Assembly (NCBI GenBank): GCA_043392685.1 | Contig: JBHZGM010000003.1 | Source: Metapseudomonas sp043392685 | Lineage (GTDB): Bacteria; Pseudomonadota; Gammaproteobacteria; Pseudomonadales; Pseudomonadaceae | Direction: 5' to 3' (one strand) | DNA: 64,000 bases | Shown: positions 1 through 7,784 of the stretch, in pieces | Numbering within the stretch: position 1 is the first letter of the stretch | How the letters are laid out: every line of letters begins with the position of its first letter | Notes under the pieces: model-generated | What the model was told of the DNA's origin: nothing | The model's input: only the letters and a program-made list of their open reading frames with translations | The model's database searches: none | Program-made: the position numbers and the translations under genes

Positions 1-591
1 CAGCGCCAGGTTGCGCGGGTTGGACAGGCTTTCCCGCTTGGCCACCAGGGTGCGGATCTGGTTGGCCGAGACGGCGGCGGCGAGGTGCCGTATCAGCTGG
101 TCTATCAGCAGTCGATCCTGCTCGCTGAAGGGGGCGGACGATGGCGAGCGGTAGAGGGTCAGGTGGTCTACCAGGCCGGTCTGCGGGTCGGAATGGATCA
201 CGCAGAGAAACTCGCGGAAGCCGTGGCGTTCCCCCAGCCATTGCAGGCCCGGTGTGCTGTTGGCGCTGTCGACGATCACCGACCTGTCGGGCGTGGCGCT
301 GACCAGGCCGACGGTCACGTCCTCGTGGCGGATCGACTGCCAGTCTGCCAGGTAGTGCGGCGGCAGGTTGAACAGGTGTGAGCTGTGTTCCTCCGGTAGG
401 CCGTCGATCATCGCGGAGCGGCCCCACCAGGCCTTGTCGAAGTCGAGCAGTTGCTGCAACCGCTCCAGGGCCAGGGTGTGGAAGCGTTCGATGGACCTGT
501 CCCTGGCCAGGCGCTGGAGCTCAAACACGGTATCGCTGAATGCTTCCAGCAATGCGCTGGTGATCGTTCGATCAGCCTGGTCATTCCTCAT
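1..591 (-). CDS. LuxR-type regulator, N-terminal part (truncated by window edge)
   Basis: An open frame of 197 codons runs leftward from an ATG at 589-591 to the window edge without a stop. A GAGGGG ribosome binding site lies about 7 nt upstream. The visible part looks like the GAF/PAS-like sensory half found in some LuxR-family regulators: residues LLDFDKAWWGRS, then VIHSDPQTGLVDHLTLYRS, and a helical linker with PFSEQDRLLIDQLIRHLAAA. The helix-turn-helix that would confirm a LuxR regulator must lie outside the window, so the family call is an inference from the sensory half. Confidence 0.65.
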   Translation of the reverse strand, partial: MRNDQADRTITSALLEAFSDTVFELQRLARDRSIERFHTLALERLQQLLDFDKAWWGRSAMIDGLPEEHSSHLFNLPPHYLADWQSIRHEDVTVGLVSATPDRSVIVDSANSTPGLQWLGERHGFREFLCVIHSDPQTGLVDHLTLYRSPSSAPFSEQDRLLIDQLIRHLAAAVSANQIRTLVAKRESLSNPRNLAL

Positions 592-733
592 GCGGTATCC
601 CCTCGTGCGACGTTGTTCTTGTTCTGTCACGGGTTCCAGTCATGGCCGTTCTTCGTCTTTGCGACGGGGCAGGGCCTGGAGCGAGTATCAGGTTCGCCCG
701 AGGAGGCCGCCATCCTACAGATGCAGGATAGGG

Positions 734-952
734 TCAGCGCAGGCTCTCGCTGTTCGCGGCGATATCCCGGCCCAGCAGGCGCTGGCGTGGAAGCAGCCAG
801 GCGCAATAGCCGAGCAGCAACACGCCGGCGAAGTAGAGACGGAAGTTGGGGGGCGCAGGGCGCGAATGGCGGCAGGCCAGGGGGTGGGTTCGGATATCGG
901 AAGGGCTACGGGCGGGACGGGGAAAGAAGATTAATATCTTAACGTCAAGCAC
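734..952 (-). CDS. Possible small membrane protein (doubtful)
   Basis: A leftward frame of up to 72 codons from a GTG at 950-952. Its second half contains one convincing hydrophobic helix (LYFAGVLLLGYCAWLLP) followed by a basic, polar tail, as in a single-pass inner-membrane protein. There is no clear ribosome binding site, the start is a guess, and the first 20 codons are AT-rich and unlike the rest. It may be a decayed gene or a chance frame. The rest of 592-1087 shows only promoter-type AT-rich sequence around 930-960. Confidence 0.2.
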   Translation of the reverse strand: MLDVKILIFFPRPARSPSDIRTHPLACRHSRPAPPNFRLYFAGVLLLGYCAWLLPRQRLLGRDIAANSESLR

Positions 953-1087
953 GTTACTTTGGGTTTGAGCTCGGCAGGTTTTCGTCGGCAGATCGTATCC
1001 GGATGAAGTCAGGAGAGGTCCCGATCGCCGCTTCCCGGATTGCATATACAGGCTACCTGCCGGGTGTGGCATTGGATCTGGCTTTTG

Positions 1088-1568
1088 CTGTGGGTTCGAA
1101 TTCATTCGAAAAAGGGCCGCGCAGCGGCCCCGGGGAAGTTTCCATGGGCGGGGCTTCGCCCCGCTTCGCGAATGAATTCGCCCCCACAAGGCGTGACATC
1201 CGGCTGGCTTTTGCTGTGGGTTCGAATTCATTCGAAAAAGGGCCGCGCAGCGGCCCCTGGGGAGTTTCCATGGGCAGGACTTCGCCCCGCTTCGCGAATG
1301 AATTCGCTCCCTCAAGGCGTGGGCTCCGGCTGGCTTTTCCTGTGGGTTCGAATTCATTCGAAAAAGGGCCGCGCAGCGGCCCCGGGGAAGTTTCATGGGC
1401 GGGGCTTCGCCCCACTTCGCGAATGAATTCGCTCCCTCAAGGCGTGGGCTCCGGCTGGCTTTTCCTGTGGGTTCGAATTCATTCGAAAAGGGTCGCGCAG
1501 CGGCCCCTGGGGAGTTTCCATCGGCAGGACTTCGCCCCGCTTCGCGAATGAACTCGCTCCCACAAGAT
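1088..1568. repeat. Tandem REPIN array, four units of about 126 bp
   Basis: Four head-to-tail units begin at 1088, 1214, 1340 and 1465 (periods 126, 126, 125). Each starts with TGTGGGTTCGAATTCATTCG, has an inner hairpin GGGCCGCGCAGCGGCCC and a second GC-rich hairpin, and ends with the inverted partner CGAATGAATTCGC plus CACAAG. The period is a multiple of three, so long frames run through the array on both strands, but these are repeat translations and not genes. The array ends a few bases before the stop codon of the moaF-like gene and may act as its transcription terminator. Confidence 0.9.
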
Positions 1569-1574
1569 GGCCCT

Positions 1575-2390
1575 TCACAGCGGGTACTCGGTGCGGTTCA
1601 GCACACTACAGTGGGAACTGACCGGGAAGTTCGCCAACTGGCCGAAGTCGCCACCGGCATAGCCGCAGATCTTGCCGTCGCTGCGGTGCCTGGCCAGGTC
1701 GATCAGCACCACGCCGAGGGTGGGGATGATCTTCTCGCGCCAGACGAACAGATAAAGCTCATCGGCGATCTTCAGGGTGTGGCAGCGGTCGGTGTCGGCC
1801 AGGCCCTGTTCGACGCCCTTCAGGCACTGCCAGCTATAGAAGTCCTCGTTGAGGTAGATGTGTTCGTAGGCCTCGCTGGGGCTGTAGCGATAGAGGTTGC
1901 GCAGGCCAACCAGCTCGCGGGTCGGGGCATGGGGGCAGGCGCCTTCGCGCCAGGGGCGGTCGAGGCTGCCGTGGAGGAACTCCACCTGCACGCTGGTCAG
2001 CTCGGCGCCGGCCAGGGCCTTGCCGAACAGGTCGCCACGGCACTCGGCCTCCTTGGGCATGCGGCCGAGCACGGCGGTGAAGGCGGCGTTGGCGATATCC
2101 AGCACCAGGCTGACGGAGAGGGTGCGGCCGTCTTCGGGCTTGAGGAAGTCCACCAGGTACAGGCCTTCGCGCACCGAGGTGGCGCGGTAGGGCGCCTCGC
2201 CGCCTGCGCCGGAAGCGTCACGCCAGGCCAGATGCCCGGCCTCGAAGCGGTGCTCGATGCGCCAGCCGTTGGCGAAGTGCAGGGTCAGGGTGCGGCCGGC
2301 GAGGTCGGCCAGGCTCGGCAGGATGAAGGCTTCAGGGGCGAAACCCTCTGCCAGGGCGCCGACGGTGATCCATTCGGGTTGGGTGGTCAT
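1575..2390 (-). CDS. MoaF-family protein of the amine cluster
   Basis: 271 aa, matching the two-part MoaF family (N-terminal domain with RTLTLHFANGWRIEHRF, C-terminal domain with YLNEDFYSWQCLKGVEQGLADTD split by loops). Databases often call this molybdenum cofactor biosynthesis protein F, but as I recall the Klebsiella name came from monoamine regulation (moaEF). The second reading fits here: the gene starts 11 nt after the aminotransferase stop, in a cluster with FeaB- and FeaR-like genes. Its biochemical role is unknown; the domains resemble small-ligand-binding barrels. No transmembrane or signal segment is visible. Confidence 0.75.
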   Translation of the reverse strand: MTTQPEWITVGALAEGFAPEAFILPSLADLAGRTLTLHFANGWRIEHRFEAGHLAWRDASGAGGEAPYRATSVREGLYLVDFLKPEDGRTLSVSLVLDIANAAFTAVLGRMPKEAECRGDLFGKALAGAELTSVQVEFLHGSLDRPWREGACPHAPTRELVGLRNLYRYSPSEAYEHIYLNEDFYSWQCLKGVEQGLADTDRCHTLKIADELYLFVWREKIIPTLGVVLIDLARHRSDGKICGYAGGDFGQLANFPVSSHCSVLNRTEYPL

Positions 2391-2401
2391 GGCACATCTC
2401 C

Positions 2402-3736
2402 TCAGCGGGCTTCCTGGAAACCAATGGCCAGCGCATTGACGATGGTGTCGATCTGCTCCTGCTCGATCACCAGCGGTGGCGAGAGGATGATCTTGGTGCC
2501 CACCGGGCGCACCATCACGCCGTTGGCGCGGGCGATTTCGGCGACGCGGTTGGCGTAGCCACCCATGGGGTCGATGGGCTCGCGGGTCGCCTTGTCGGCC
2601 ACCAGGTCCAGGGCCACCATCAGTCCCTTGCCGCGCACCTCGCCCACTGCCGCGAAGCGCTCGGGGAAGGCGGCCAGGCTTTTCAGCAGGTGGTCACCCT
2701 GCTTCGCGGCATTGGCTGGCAGGTTTTCCTTCTCGACGATGTCCAGGTTGGCCAGGGCCGCGGCGCAGGCCACCGGATGTCCGGAGTAGGTGTAGCCGTG
2801 CATGAGCGCGCCGGTGAAGTTGCCGTTGTTGGCGAAGGCCTGCTCGATGCGTTCGTTGACCACGGTGGCGCCAAGGGGGATGTAACCGGAGGAGATGCCC
2901 TTGGCCAGGCACATGATGTCGGGCTTCACGCCCCACAGGCGGCTGCCGAACATCTCGCCTGCGCGGCCGAAGCCGGTGACGATTTCATCGGCGATCAGCA
3001 GCACGCCGTACTTGTCGCAGACCTTGCGGATCAGCGGCCAGTAGTTCTCCGGCGGCACGATCACGCCACCGGCGCCCTGGATCGGCTCGGCGATGAAGGC
3101 GGCCACGGTGTCCGGGCTCTGGAACTGGATTTCCCGCTCCAGCAGGTCGGCGCAGATCTGCCCGAGTTCTTCCGGGTCCTGGCTGTACGGGTTGCGGTAG
3201 AGCCAGGGCGTGTCGACGTGGAAACAGCCCGGCAGCAGCGGCTCGTAGTTGCGGCGGAAGACGGTATTGCCGTTCACCGAGGCGCCGCCGAAGTGGGTGC
3301 CGTGGTAGCCCTGGCGCAGGGAAATGAACTTGGTGCGGTCGGCCTGGCCCTGCAGCTTCCAGTACTGGCGGGCCAGCTTGAGTGCGGTTTCCACCGCGTC
3401 CGAACCGCCGGAGCTGAAGGCCACGCGACGCATGCCTTCCGGTTCCAGCATGCCGATCACCCTGGCGGCCAGTTCTTCGGCGCGGGGATGGCTGATGCCG
3501 TCGAACAGCTGGAAATACTCCAGTTCGTCCAACTGTGCCGTGATGGCTGCCTTGATCTCCGCGCGGCCGTGGCCGACGTTGACGTTCCACAACCCCGCCA
3601 CGCCATCCACCAGGCGGTTGCCCTTGTCATCGAAGACGAAGCAGCCCTCGCCACGGAGGATGCGGATGGGTTCGCGCTGTTTCATTTCGTTGGGGTGCAG
3701 CATGGGGTGCCAGAAGGCGGTGTCTCGGGTAGTCAT
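2402..3736 (-). CDS. Class III PLP-dependent aminotransferase (omega-amine type)
   Basis: 444 aa, cytoplasmic. Class III transaminase landmarks are all present: SSGGSDAVETALKLAR near residue 110 (phosphate binding), QGYHGTHFGG near 142, LIADEIVTGFGR with D250 contacting the pyridine nitrogen, and Lys279 in CLAKGISSGY as Schiff-base lysine. The family moves a terminal amino group from an amine or omega-amino acid to pyruvate. Start chosen at 3736; the frame continues upstream to 4636 but that part is antisense to the phosphatase. It is first in a two-gene unit with the MoaF-like gene. A GGCA-N8-CAA site lies upstream. Lying beside a FeaB-like dehydrogenase, it probably makes the aldehyde that enzyme oxidises. 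Confidence 0.88.
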   Translation of the reverse strand: MTTRDTAFWHPMLHPNEMKQREPIRILRGEGCFVFDDKGNRLVDGVAGLWNVNVGHGRAEIKAAITAQLDELEYFQLFDGISHPRAEELAARVIGMLEPEGMRRVAFSSGGSDAVETALKLARQYWKLQGQADRTKFISLRQGYHGTHFGGASVNGNTVFRRNYEPLLPGCFHVDTPWLYRNPYSQDPEELGQICADLLEREIQFQSPDTVAAFIAEPIQGAGGVIVPPENYWPLIRKVCDKYGVLLIADEIVTGFGRAGEMFGSRLWGVKPDIMCLAKGISSGYIPLGATVVNERIEQAFANNGNFTGALMHGYTYSGHPVACAAALANLDIVEKENLPANAAKQGDHLLKSLAAFPERFAAVGEVRGKGLMVALDLVADKATREPIDPMGGYANRVAEIARANGVMVRPVGTKIILSPPLVIEQEQIDTIVNALAIGFQEAR

Positions 3737-3800
3737 GTGAATTCTCCTGTCGTGCAGCGGTGCGGCTGTGTGGGCCATTTGTGCCGCAACCGGCCCGGGA

Positions 3801-3819
3801 CGTCTTGTCTGTCCCTGCC
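3801..3819 (-). promoter_or_regulatory. Candidate FeaR-type operator upstream of aminotransferase
   Basis: On the minus strand this reads GGCAGGGACAGACAAGACG, containing GGCA-N8-CAA preceded by T, close to the TGNCA-N8-AAA site I recall for Escherichia coli FeaR. It lies 65 bp before the aminotransferase start. Four further copies stand upstream of neighbouring genes of the same cluster. Confidence 0.55.
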
Positions 3820-3840
3820 AGGCCGGTTGCCTGACCCTGC

Positions 3841-4566
3841 CTAGTCCCCGACCGATCCCAAGGCCGCGCGTATTTCCTGGCGCACCCGGTTGAAGTCGGC
3901 GGCGGCCTGCGGGTCCGCCAGCAGATTCGCCACCAGCGCCGCGGCGGCGAGCTGCCCGCCCAGCAGGTCGCTGGGGTAGTGCACCCCGGCGATCACCCGG
4001 CTGCCGGCATGCTCTTGTGCGCGCTCGAACAGCTCGGCGTGTCGTTCCGGCACCGCCATGCCCAGCAGGGTGGCGTTGAGGTAGGCATTCATGCTGTGGC
4101 CGCTGGGGTAGGAATCGCCCTGCGGCGGTGGCAGCACGGGTTTCACCCTGGGGTCGGCCTCGTAGGGGCGGGGCCGGTCGAAGTGCTGTTTGGCCGGCAT
4201 CAGCACCTGCACCAGGTCTTCCTGGGCGCGACGGAAGAAGGCGCGGGTGAGCGGCAGCCGCTCTGCGTCGAAGCCCTTGCCGAGCAGGTCGGCGGCGAAG
4301 GGGAAGACGCCGTCCTGCCACTGGTCGTCGGCCTGCACTTTCTTCACCTGTGCGGCGCTGCGCGCGGCCTGGGCGTCGAGCACGGCCTGGAGGTCGGCGC
4401 GGGCGACCGGCGAATCGGGCGCGGGCGGCTGAGGCAGGTAGTCGGCCAGCTGCAGCCGGGCTTCGGTGAGATAAGGCGGGTAATTGGTGGCCTGGTCGGC
4501 CTGGATGGCCAGCGCGGGAAGGAGCAGGGCGAGGCCGAACAGCAGGGCGCGTGGGGACATTTGCAT
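3841..4566 (-). CDS. Class A acid phosphatase (PAP2 superfamily), periplasmic
   Basis: 241 aa. It begins with a signal peptide (residues 1 to about 23, hydrophobic LLFGLALLLPALAIQA). The three PAP2 motifs are intact: K126-x6-R133P, P154-SGH, and S189-R190-x5-H196-x3-D200. This matches PhoN-type nonspecific acid phosphatases, which hydrolyse phosphomonoesters in the periplasm. Start at 4566 fits AAGGAC eight bases upstream; the ATG at 4560 is possible. It sits between the aminotransferase and the divergent porin, and two copies of the candidate FeaR operator lie in its upstream region, so it may be co-regulated, although a phosphatase has no obvious place in amine catabolism. Confidence 0.88.
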   Translation of the reverse strand: MQMSPRALLFGLALLLPALAIQADQATNYPPYLTEARLQLADYLPQPPAPDSPVARADLQAVLDAQAARSAAQVKKVQADDQWQDGVFPFAADLLGKGFDAERLPLTRAFFRRAQEDLVQVLMPAKQHFDRPRPYEADPRVKPVLPPPQGDSYPSGHSMNAYLNATLLGMAVPERHAELFERAQEHAGSRVIAGVHYPSDLLGGQLAAAALVANLLADPQAAADFNRVRQEIRAALGSVGD

Positions 4567-4650
4567 GGCGACGGTCCTTGTTGTTGTGGGGGCGAGGCGG
4601 CGTTGACGGGCCACTTCGGCCGTTCTTGTCCGCCAAAGGCGGAGGCGCTG

Positions 4651-4688
4651 CTTGTCTTTCCCTGCCTGGGCACTTGTCTCTGCCTGCC
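4651..4688 (-). promoter_or_regulatory. Two further GGCA-N8-CAA motifs (minus orientation)
   Basis: On the minus strand, 4651-4666 reads GGCAGGGAAAGACAAG and 4673-4688 reads GGCAGGCAGAGACAAG. They are 22 bp apart, that is about two helical turns, in the phosphatase-porin intergenic region. Together with 4692-4708 on the other strand they form a cluster of three. Confidence 0.5.
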
Positions 4689-4691
4689 CGG

Positions 4692-4708
4692 GGCAGGGAG
4701 GGTCAAGA
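4692..4708 (+). promoter_or_regulatory. Candidate FeaR-type operator upstream of the porin gene
   Basis: Reads GGCAGGGAGGGTCAAGA, sharing GGCAGG-N2-GGGTCAAGA with the copy at 6158-6174. It begins 109 bp before the porin start; the copy at 6158 begins 102 bp before the dehydrogenase start, a similar placement. Confidence 0.55.
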
Positions 4709-4800
4709 CGCTGGCACGGAGGATCGAGCCCGCTCGCGGATCGGTGGCCAAATGGACGGAGTGGAGTGCCGGAGGAAGGTCATCGTTAAGGAGAACAATG

Positions 4801-6129
4801 ATGCGCAAGCTGGGAATGTTGGTGGCGGCCTGCGGGTTGCCAGTGCTGCCTCACTCGGTGAAAGCCGAGGGGTTCGTGGAGGACAGCCGCCTGACGCTGC
4901 TGAACCGTACCTACTACTTCAACCGCGACTACCGCGACCAGCCCAACAACGCCGGGCGCAACCGCTCCAAGCCGAAAGCGGCGCGCAATGGCTACCGCGA
5001 GGAGCTGACCCAGGGCCTGCAGGCCCGCTTCAGTTCCGGCTACACGCCGGGCACCTTCGGGCTCGGGCTGGATGCCCATGCCATGCTCGGCCTCAAGCTG
5101 GACAGCGGTGGCGGGCGCACCGGCACCGGCAACCTGCCAGTGGGCACCGATGGTCATCCCGACGACCACTACGGCAAGGCCGGCGGCGCATTGAAGCTGC
5201 GCCACGGCGCGACGCAGCTGAAATACGGCCAGATGACCACCACGGCGCCGGTGTTCGCCGCCAGCAGCAACCGCACTCTGCCGGGCATGGGCTACGGCCT
5301 GCTTGCCGAGAGCCGCAGCATCGATGGCTGGTTGCTCGAGGCCGGGCATTTCACCGCGGCGTCGGGGCCGAGCGAGTCGAAGGTGCATGGCGAGATATCC
5401 ACCGTCCTGGGCCGGGGACGGATCGACTCGGTGGACTACCTGGGCAGTGTCTGGACGCTGTCGGATGACCTGGTGTTGAGCCTCTACAGCTCGCGCTTCG
5501 AGGACGTCTGGCGGCAGCACTATCTGGGCGCCGACTACCGCCTGCCGCTGATGGCCGAGCGTGCCTTGCGCGTGAAGCTGGATGCCTGCCGCAGCCGCGA
5601 CACCGGCCAGGATCGCTTCGGCGCCATCGACAACCTGGCGGTTTCGTTGGCGCTGGCCTTCGATCAGGGACCGCAGCGTCTGACCCTGGCCTACCAGCGG
5701 GTACGCGGCGACCAGCCATTCGACTACATGGCCTTCGGCGACGGCCGCGCCAGCGCCTCGAATGCCTTGGCCAACTCCCTGGGCTACTCCGATTTCAAAG
5801 GGCCGGGCGAGCGTTCCTGGCAACTGCGCTACGACCTCGATCTGGGCGCCCTCGGCCTGGCTGGCGTCAAGGTCCATGCCCTGCATGCCCGTGGGCGTGG
5901 CAGCGATGGCAGCGGCACGGCGGCGGACAGCCGCTATGCCGGTCTCTACGGACGCAATGGGCGGCACTTCGAGTCTGATGCCGGCCTGAGCTGGAAGGTC
6001 CCGGCCGGACCGCTGGCCGGCTTGTCCCTGCGCGCCAGCCAGGCCTGGCACCGGGGCAATGCGGCCTACGCGGACGGCGATGTCGACGAAACGCGGCTGG
6101 TGCTCGACTACCCCCTCGAACTCTGGTGA
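4801..6129 (+). CDS. OprD-family outer membrane porin
   Basis: 442 aa, usual OprD length. A signal peptide covers residues 1-22 (ends HSVKA before EGFVEDSRL). The mature start (FVEDSRLTLLNRTYYFNRDY) and the following RNGYREELTQGLQARFSSGYTPGTFGLGLDA segment are the OprD signature, and the protein ends in an aromatic residue as outer-membrane barrels do (LELW). OprD channels take up amino acids and small carboxylates or amines. AAGGAG at 4788-4793 fits the ATG at 4801 better than that at 4798. The frame is open upstream to 3979 but antisense to the phosphatase. Located between the catabolic genes, it probably imports the cluster's substrate. Confidence 0.9.
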   Translation: MRKLGMLVAACGLPVLPHSVKAEGFVEDSRLTLLNRTYYFNRDYRDQPNNAGRNRSKPKAARNGYREELTQGLQARFSSGYTPGTFGLGLDAHAMLGLKLDSGGGRTGTGNLPVGTDGHPDDHYGKAGGALKLRHGATQLKYGQMTTTAPVFAASSNRTLPGMGYGLLAESRSIDGWLLEAGHFTAASGPSESKVHGEISTVLGRGRIDSVDYLGSVWTLSDDLVLSLYSSRFEDVWRQHYLGADYRLPLMAERALRVKLDACRSRDTGQDRFGAIDNLAVSLALAFDQGPQRLTLAYQRVRGDQPFDYMAFGDGRASASNALANSLGYSDFKGPGERSWQLRYDLDLGALGLAGVKVHALHARGRGSDGSGTAADSRYAGLYGRNGRHFESDAGLSWKVPAGPLAGLSLRASQAWHRGNAAYADGDVDETRLVLDYPLELW

Positions 6130-6157
6130 AGCCCTGGCAGCCAGTGGCAAGTCCCCC

Positions 6158-6174
6158 GGCAGGCCGGGTCAAGA
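6158..6174 (+). promoter_or_regulatory. Candidate FeaR-type operator upstream of feaB-like gene
   Basis: Reads GGCAGGCCGGGTCAAGA, the same GGCA-N8-CAA pattern as the sites at 3801, 4651, 4673 and 4692. It sits in the 130-bp gap between porin and aldehyde dehydrogenase. Confidence 0.55.
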
Positions 6175-6259
6175 GCGCCCGCCGGGTTTGCCGCAGAGTG
6201 CCACTCGACTATCCGAGATACCCCGCCGCCGCGGCGACCGAACCAGAAGAGGAATCGAG

Positions 6260-7747
6260 ATGAGCATTGCCCTTGACCCCCGCGTGGAGGCCTTTGTCCA
6301 GGCCCGCCACGGCCTGCTGATAGACGGCGAAGTGCGTCCAGCGCTGTCCGCTGCCGAGATGCCCCTATTCAATCCCGCCACCGGCGAAGAACTGGCGCGC
6401 GTGGCGCTAGCCGGCAAGGCCGACGTGGACCAGGCGGTCGCAGCCGCCCGCCGTGCCTTCGAGGGCAGTTGGGCGGCCCAGCGTCCGGCGGACCGCGAGC
6501 GCCTGCTGCTGAAGCTGGCCGACCTGCTGGAGGCCCATGGCGAAGAGCTGGCGCAACTGGAAACCCTGAACAACGGCAAGTCGATCAACCTGTCCCGCGC
6601 CATCGAAGTGGGCGCCGGCGTGGAATACACCCGCTACATGGCCGGCTGGGCCACCAAGATCGAAGGCAAGAGCCTGGATGTCTCCATTGGCGCCATTCCC
6701 GGCGGCAAGTACCGCGCCTACACGGTGCCGGAGCCGGTGGGCGTGGTCGGCGCCATCGTGCCCTGGAACTTCCCGCTGTTGATGGCCCTGTGGAAGATCG
6801 TGCCGGCCCTGGCGTGCGGCTGCACGGTGGTGCTCAAGCCGGCGGACGAAACCCCGCTCACCGCCCTGCGCCTGGGGCAACTGTGCCTGGAAGCGGGCAT
6901 CCCGCCAGGCGTGGTGAACATCGTCACGGGTGTGGGCGCCGAAGCGGGTGCCGCCCTGGCGGCCCATCCCGGGATCGACAAGCTGGCCTTCACCGGCTCC
7001 ACCCCGGTGGGCAAGCTGATCGGTCACGCGGCGGTTGAGAACATGACCCGCTTCACCCTGGAGCTGGGCGGCAAGTCGCCGGTGATCGTGCTCGACGACA
7101 CCGCCCTCGACCAGGCCGCCGCCGGTGCCGCCGGGGCCATCTTCTTCAACCAGGGCCAGGTGTGCACCGCCGGCTCGCGTCTCTACGTGCAGCGCAAATC
7201 CTTCGACCAGGTGCTGGAGCGCCTCCACGGCATTGCCGGTTCACTCAGCATCGGGCCGGGCCTGGATCCGTCCGCGCAGATCAACCCGCTGATTTCCGCC
7301 AGACAACAACGCCGGGTACTGGACATGATCGACAGCGGCCGGGCGCAAGGCGCCAGCGTCATCTGCGGCGGCGAGGCGCACGGTGAGCAGGGCTTCTTCG
7401 TCAAGCCGACGGTGATCGCCGATGTGCGTCCGGACATGCGGGTGGTGCGCGAGGAAATCTTCGGCCCGGTGCTGGTCGCCACGGCCTTTGACGAGGTCGA
7501 CGAAGTGCTGCGGCTGGCCAACGACACGCCCTACGGGCTGGCGGCGAGCATCTGGTCCAACGACCTGAAGCAGGTGATGGGCCTGGTCCCGCGCCTGAAG
7601 GCCGGCACCGTCTGGGTCAACGCCCACAACCTGCTGGACCCGTCCATGCCCTTCGGCGGTTTCAAGCAGTCCGGCATCGGCCGCGAGATGGGCCATGCGG
7701 CCATCGAAGCTTTCACCGAGAACAAGTCGGTGTGCATCGCCTACTGA
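6260..7747 (+). CDS. NAD-dependent aldehyde dehydrogenase, FeaB-like
   Basis: 495 aa. The aldehyde dehydrogenase fold is complete: VPWNFPLLMALWKIVPAL with cofactor-binding residues near 168-184, FTGSTPVGK at 245, general base E268 in LELGGKSP, and nucleophile C302 in NQGQVCTAGSR. Residue-level resemblance to Escherichia coli phenylacetaldehyde dehydrogenase FeaB is strong along the whole length (QFL/FVQARHGL start, ETLNNGKS, AGTVWVN, CETKSVC-like end). It would oxidise the aldehyde released from an amine to the acid. AGAGGAA precedes the start. The permease gene follows 37 bp later in the same transcript. Confidence 0.88.
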   Translation: MSIALDPRVEAFVQARHGLLIDGEVRPALSAAEMPLFNPATGEELARVALAGKADVDQAVAAARRAFEGSWAAQRPADRERLLLKLADLLEAHGEELAQLETLNNGKSINLSRAIEVGAGVEYTRYMAGWATKIEGKSLDVSIGAIPGGKYRAYTVPEPVGVVGAIVPWNFPLLMALWKIVPALACGCTVVLKPADETPLTALRLGQLCLEAGIPPGVVNIVTGVGAEAGAALAAHPGIDKLAFTGSTPVGKLIGHAAVENMTRFTLELGGKSPVIVLDDTALDQAAAGAAGAIFFNQGQVCTAGSRLYVQRKSFDQVLERLHGIAGSLSIGPGLDPSAQINPLISARQQRRVLDMIDSGRAQGASVICGGEAHGEQGFFVKPTVIADVRPDMRVVREEIFGPVLVATAFDEVDEVLRLANDTPYGLAASIWSNDLKQVMGLVPRLKAGTVWVNAHNLLDPSMPFGGFKQSGIGREMGHAAIEAFTENKSVCIAY

Positions 7748-7784
7748 GAAACGTCCCCTGCATCCATCCGTGAGGAATACAAGA

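Noticed and set aside
1003..1578. Several frames of 61 to 220 codons across the REPIN array
   Set aside because: They are the repeat units read in tandem; period divisible by three keeps frames open.
1575..2390. Molybdenum cofactor biosynthesis function for MoaF
   Set aside because: No other mo-gene is near; the neighbourhood is amine catabolism, which agrees with the original monoamine meaning of moaF.
3979..4800. N-terminal extension of the OprD frame
   Set aside because: It is antisense to the phosphatase, and the signal peptide and AAGGAG mark the true start at 4801.
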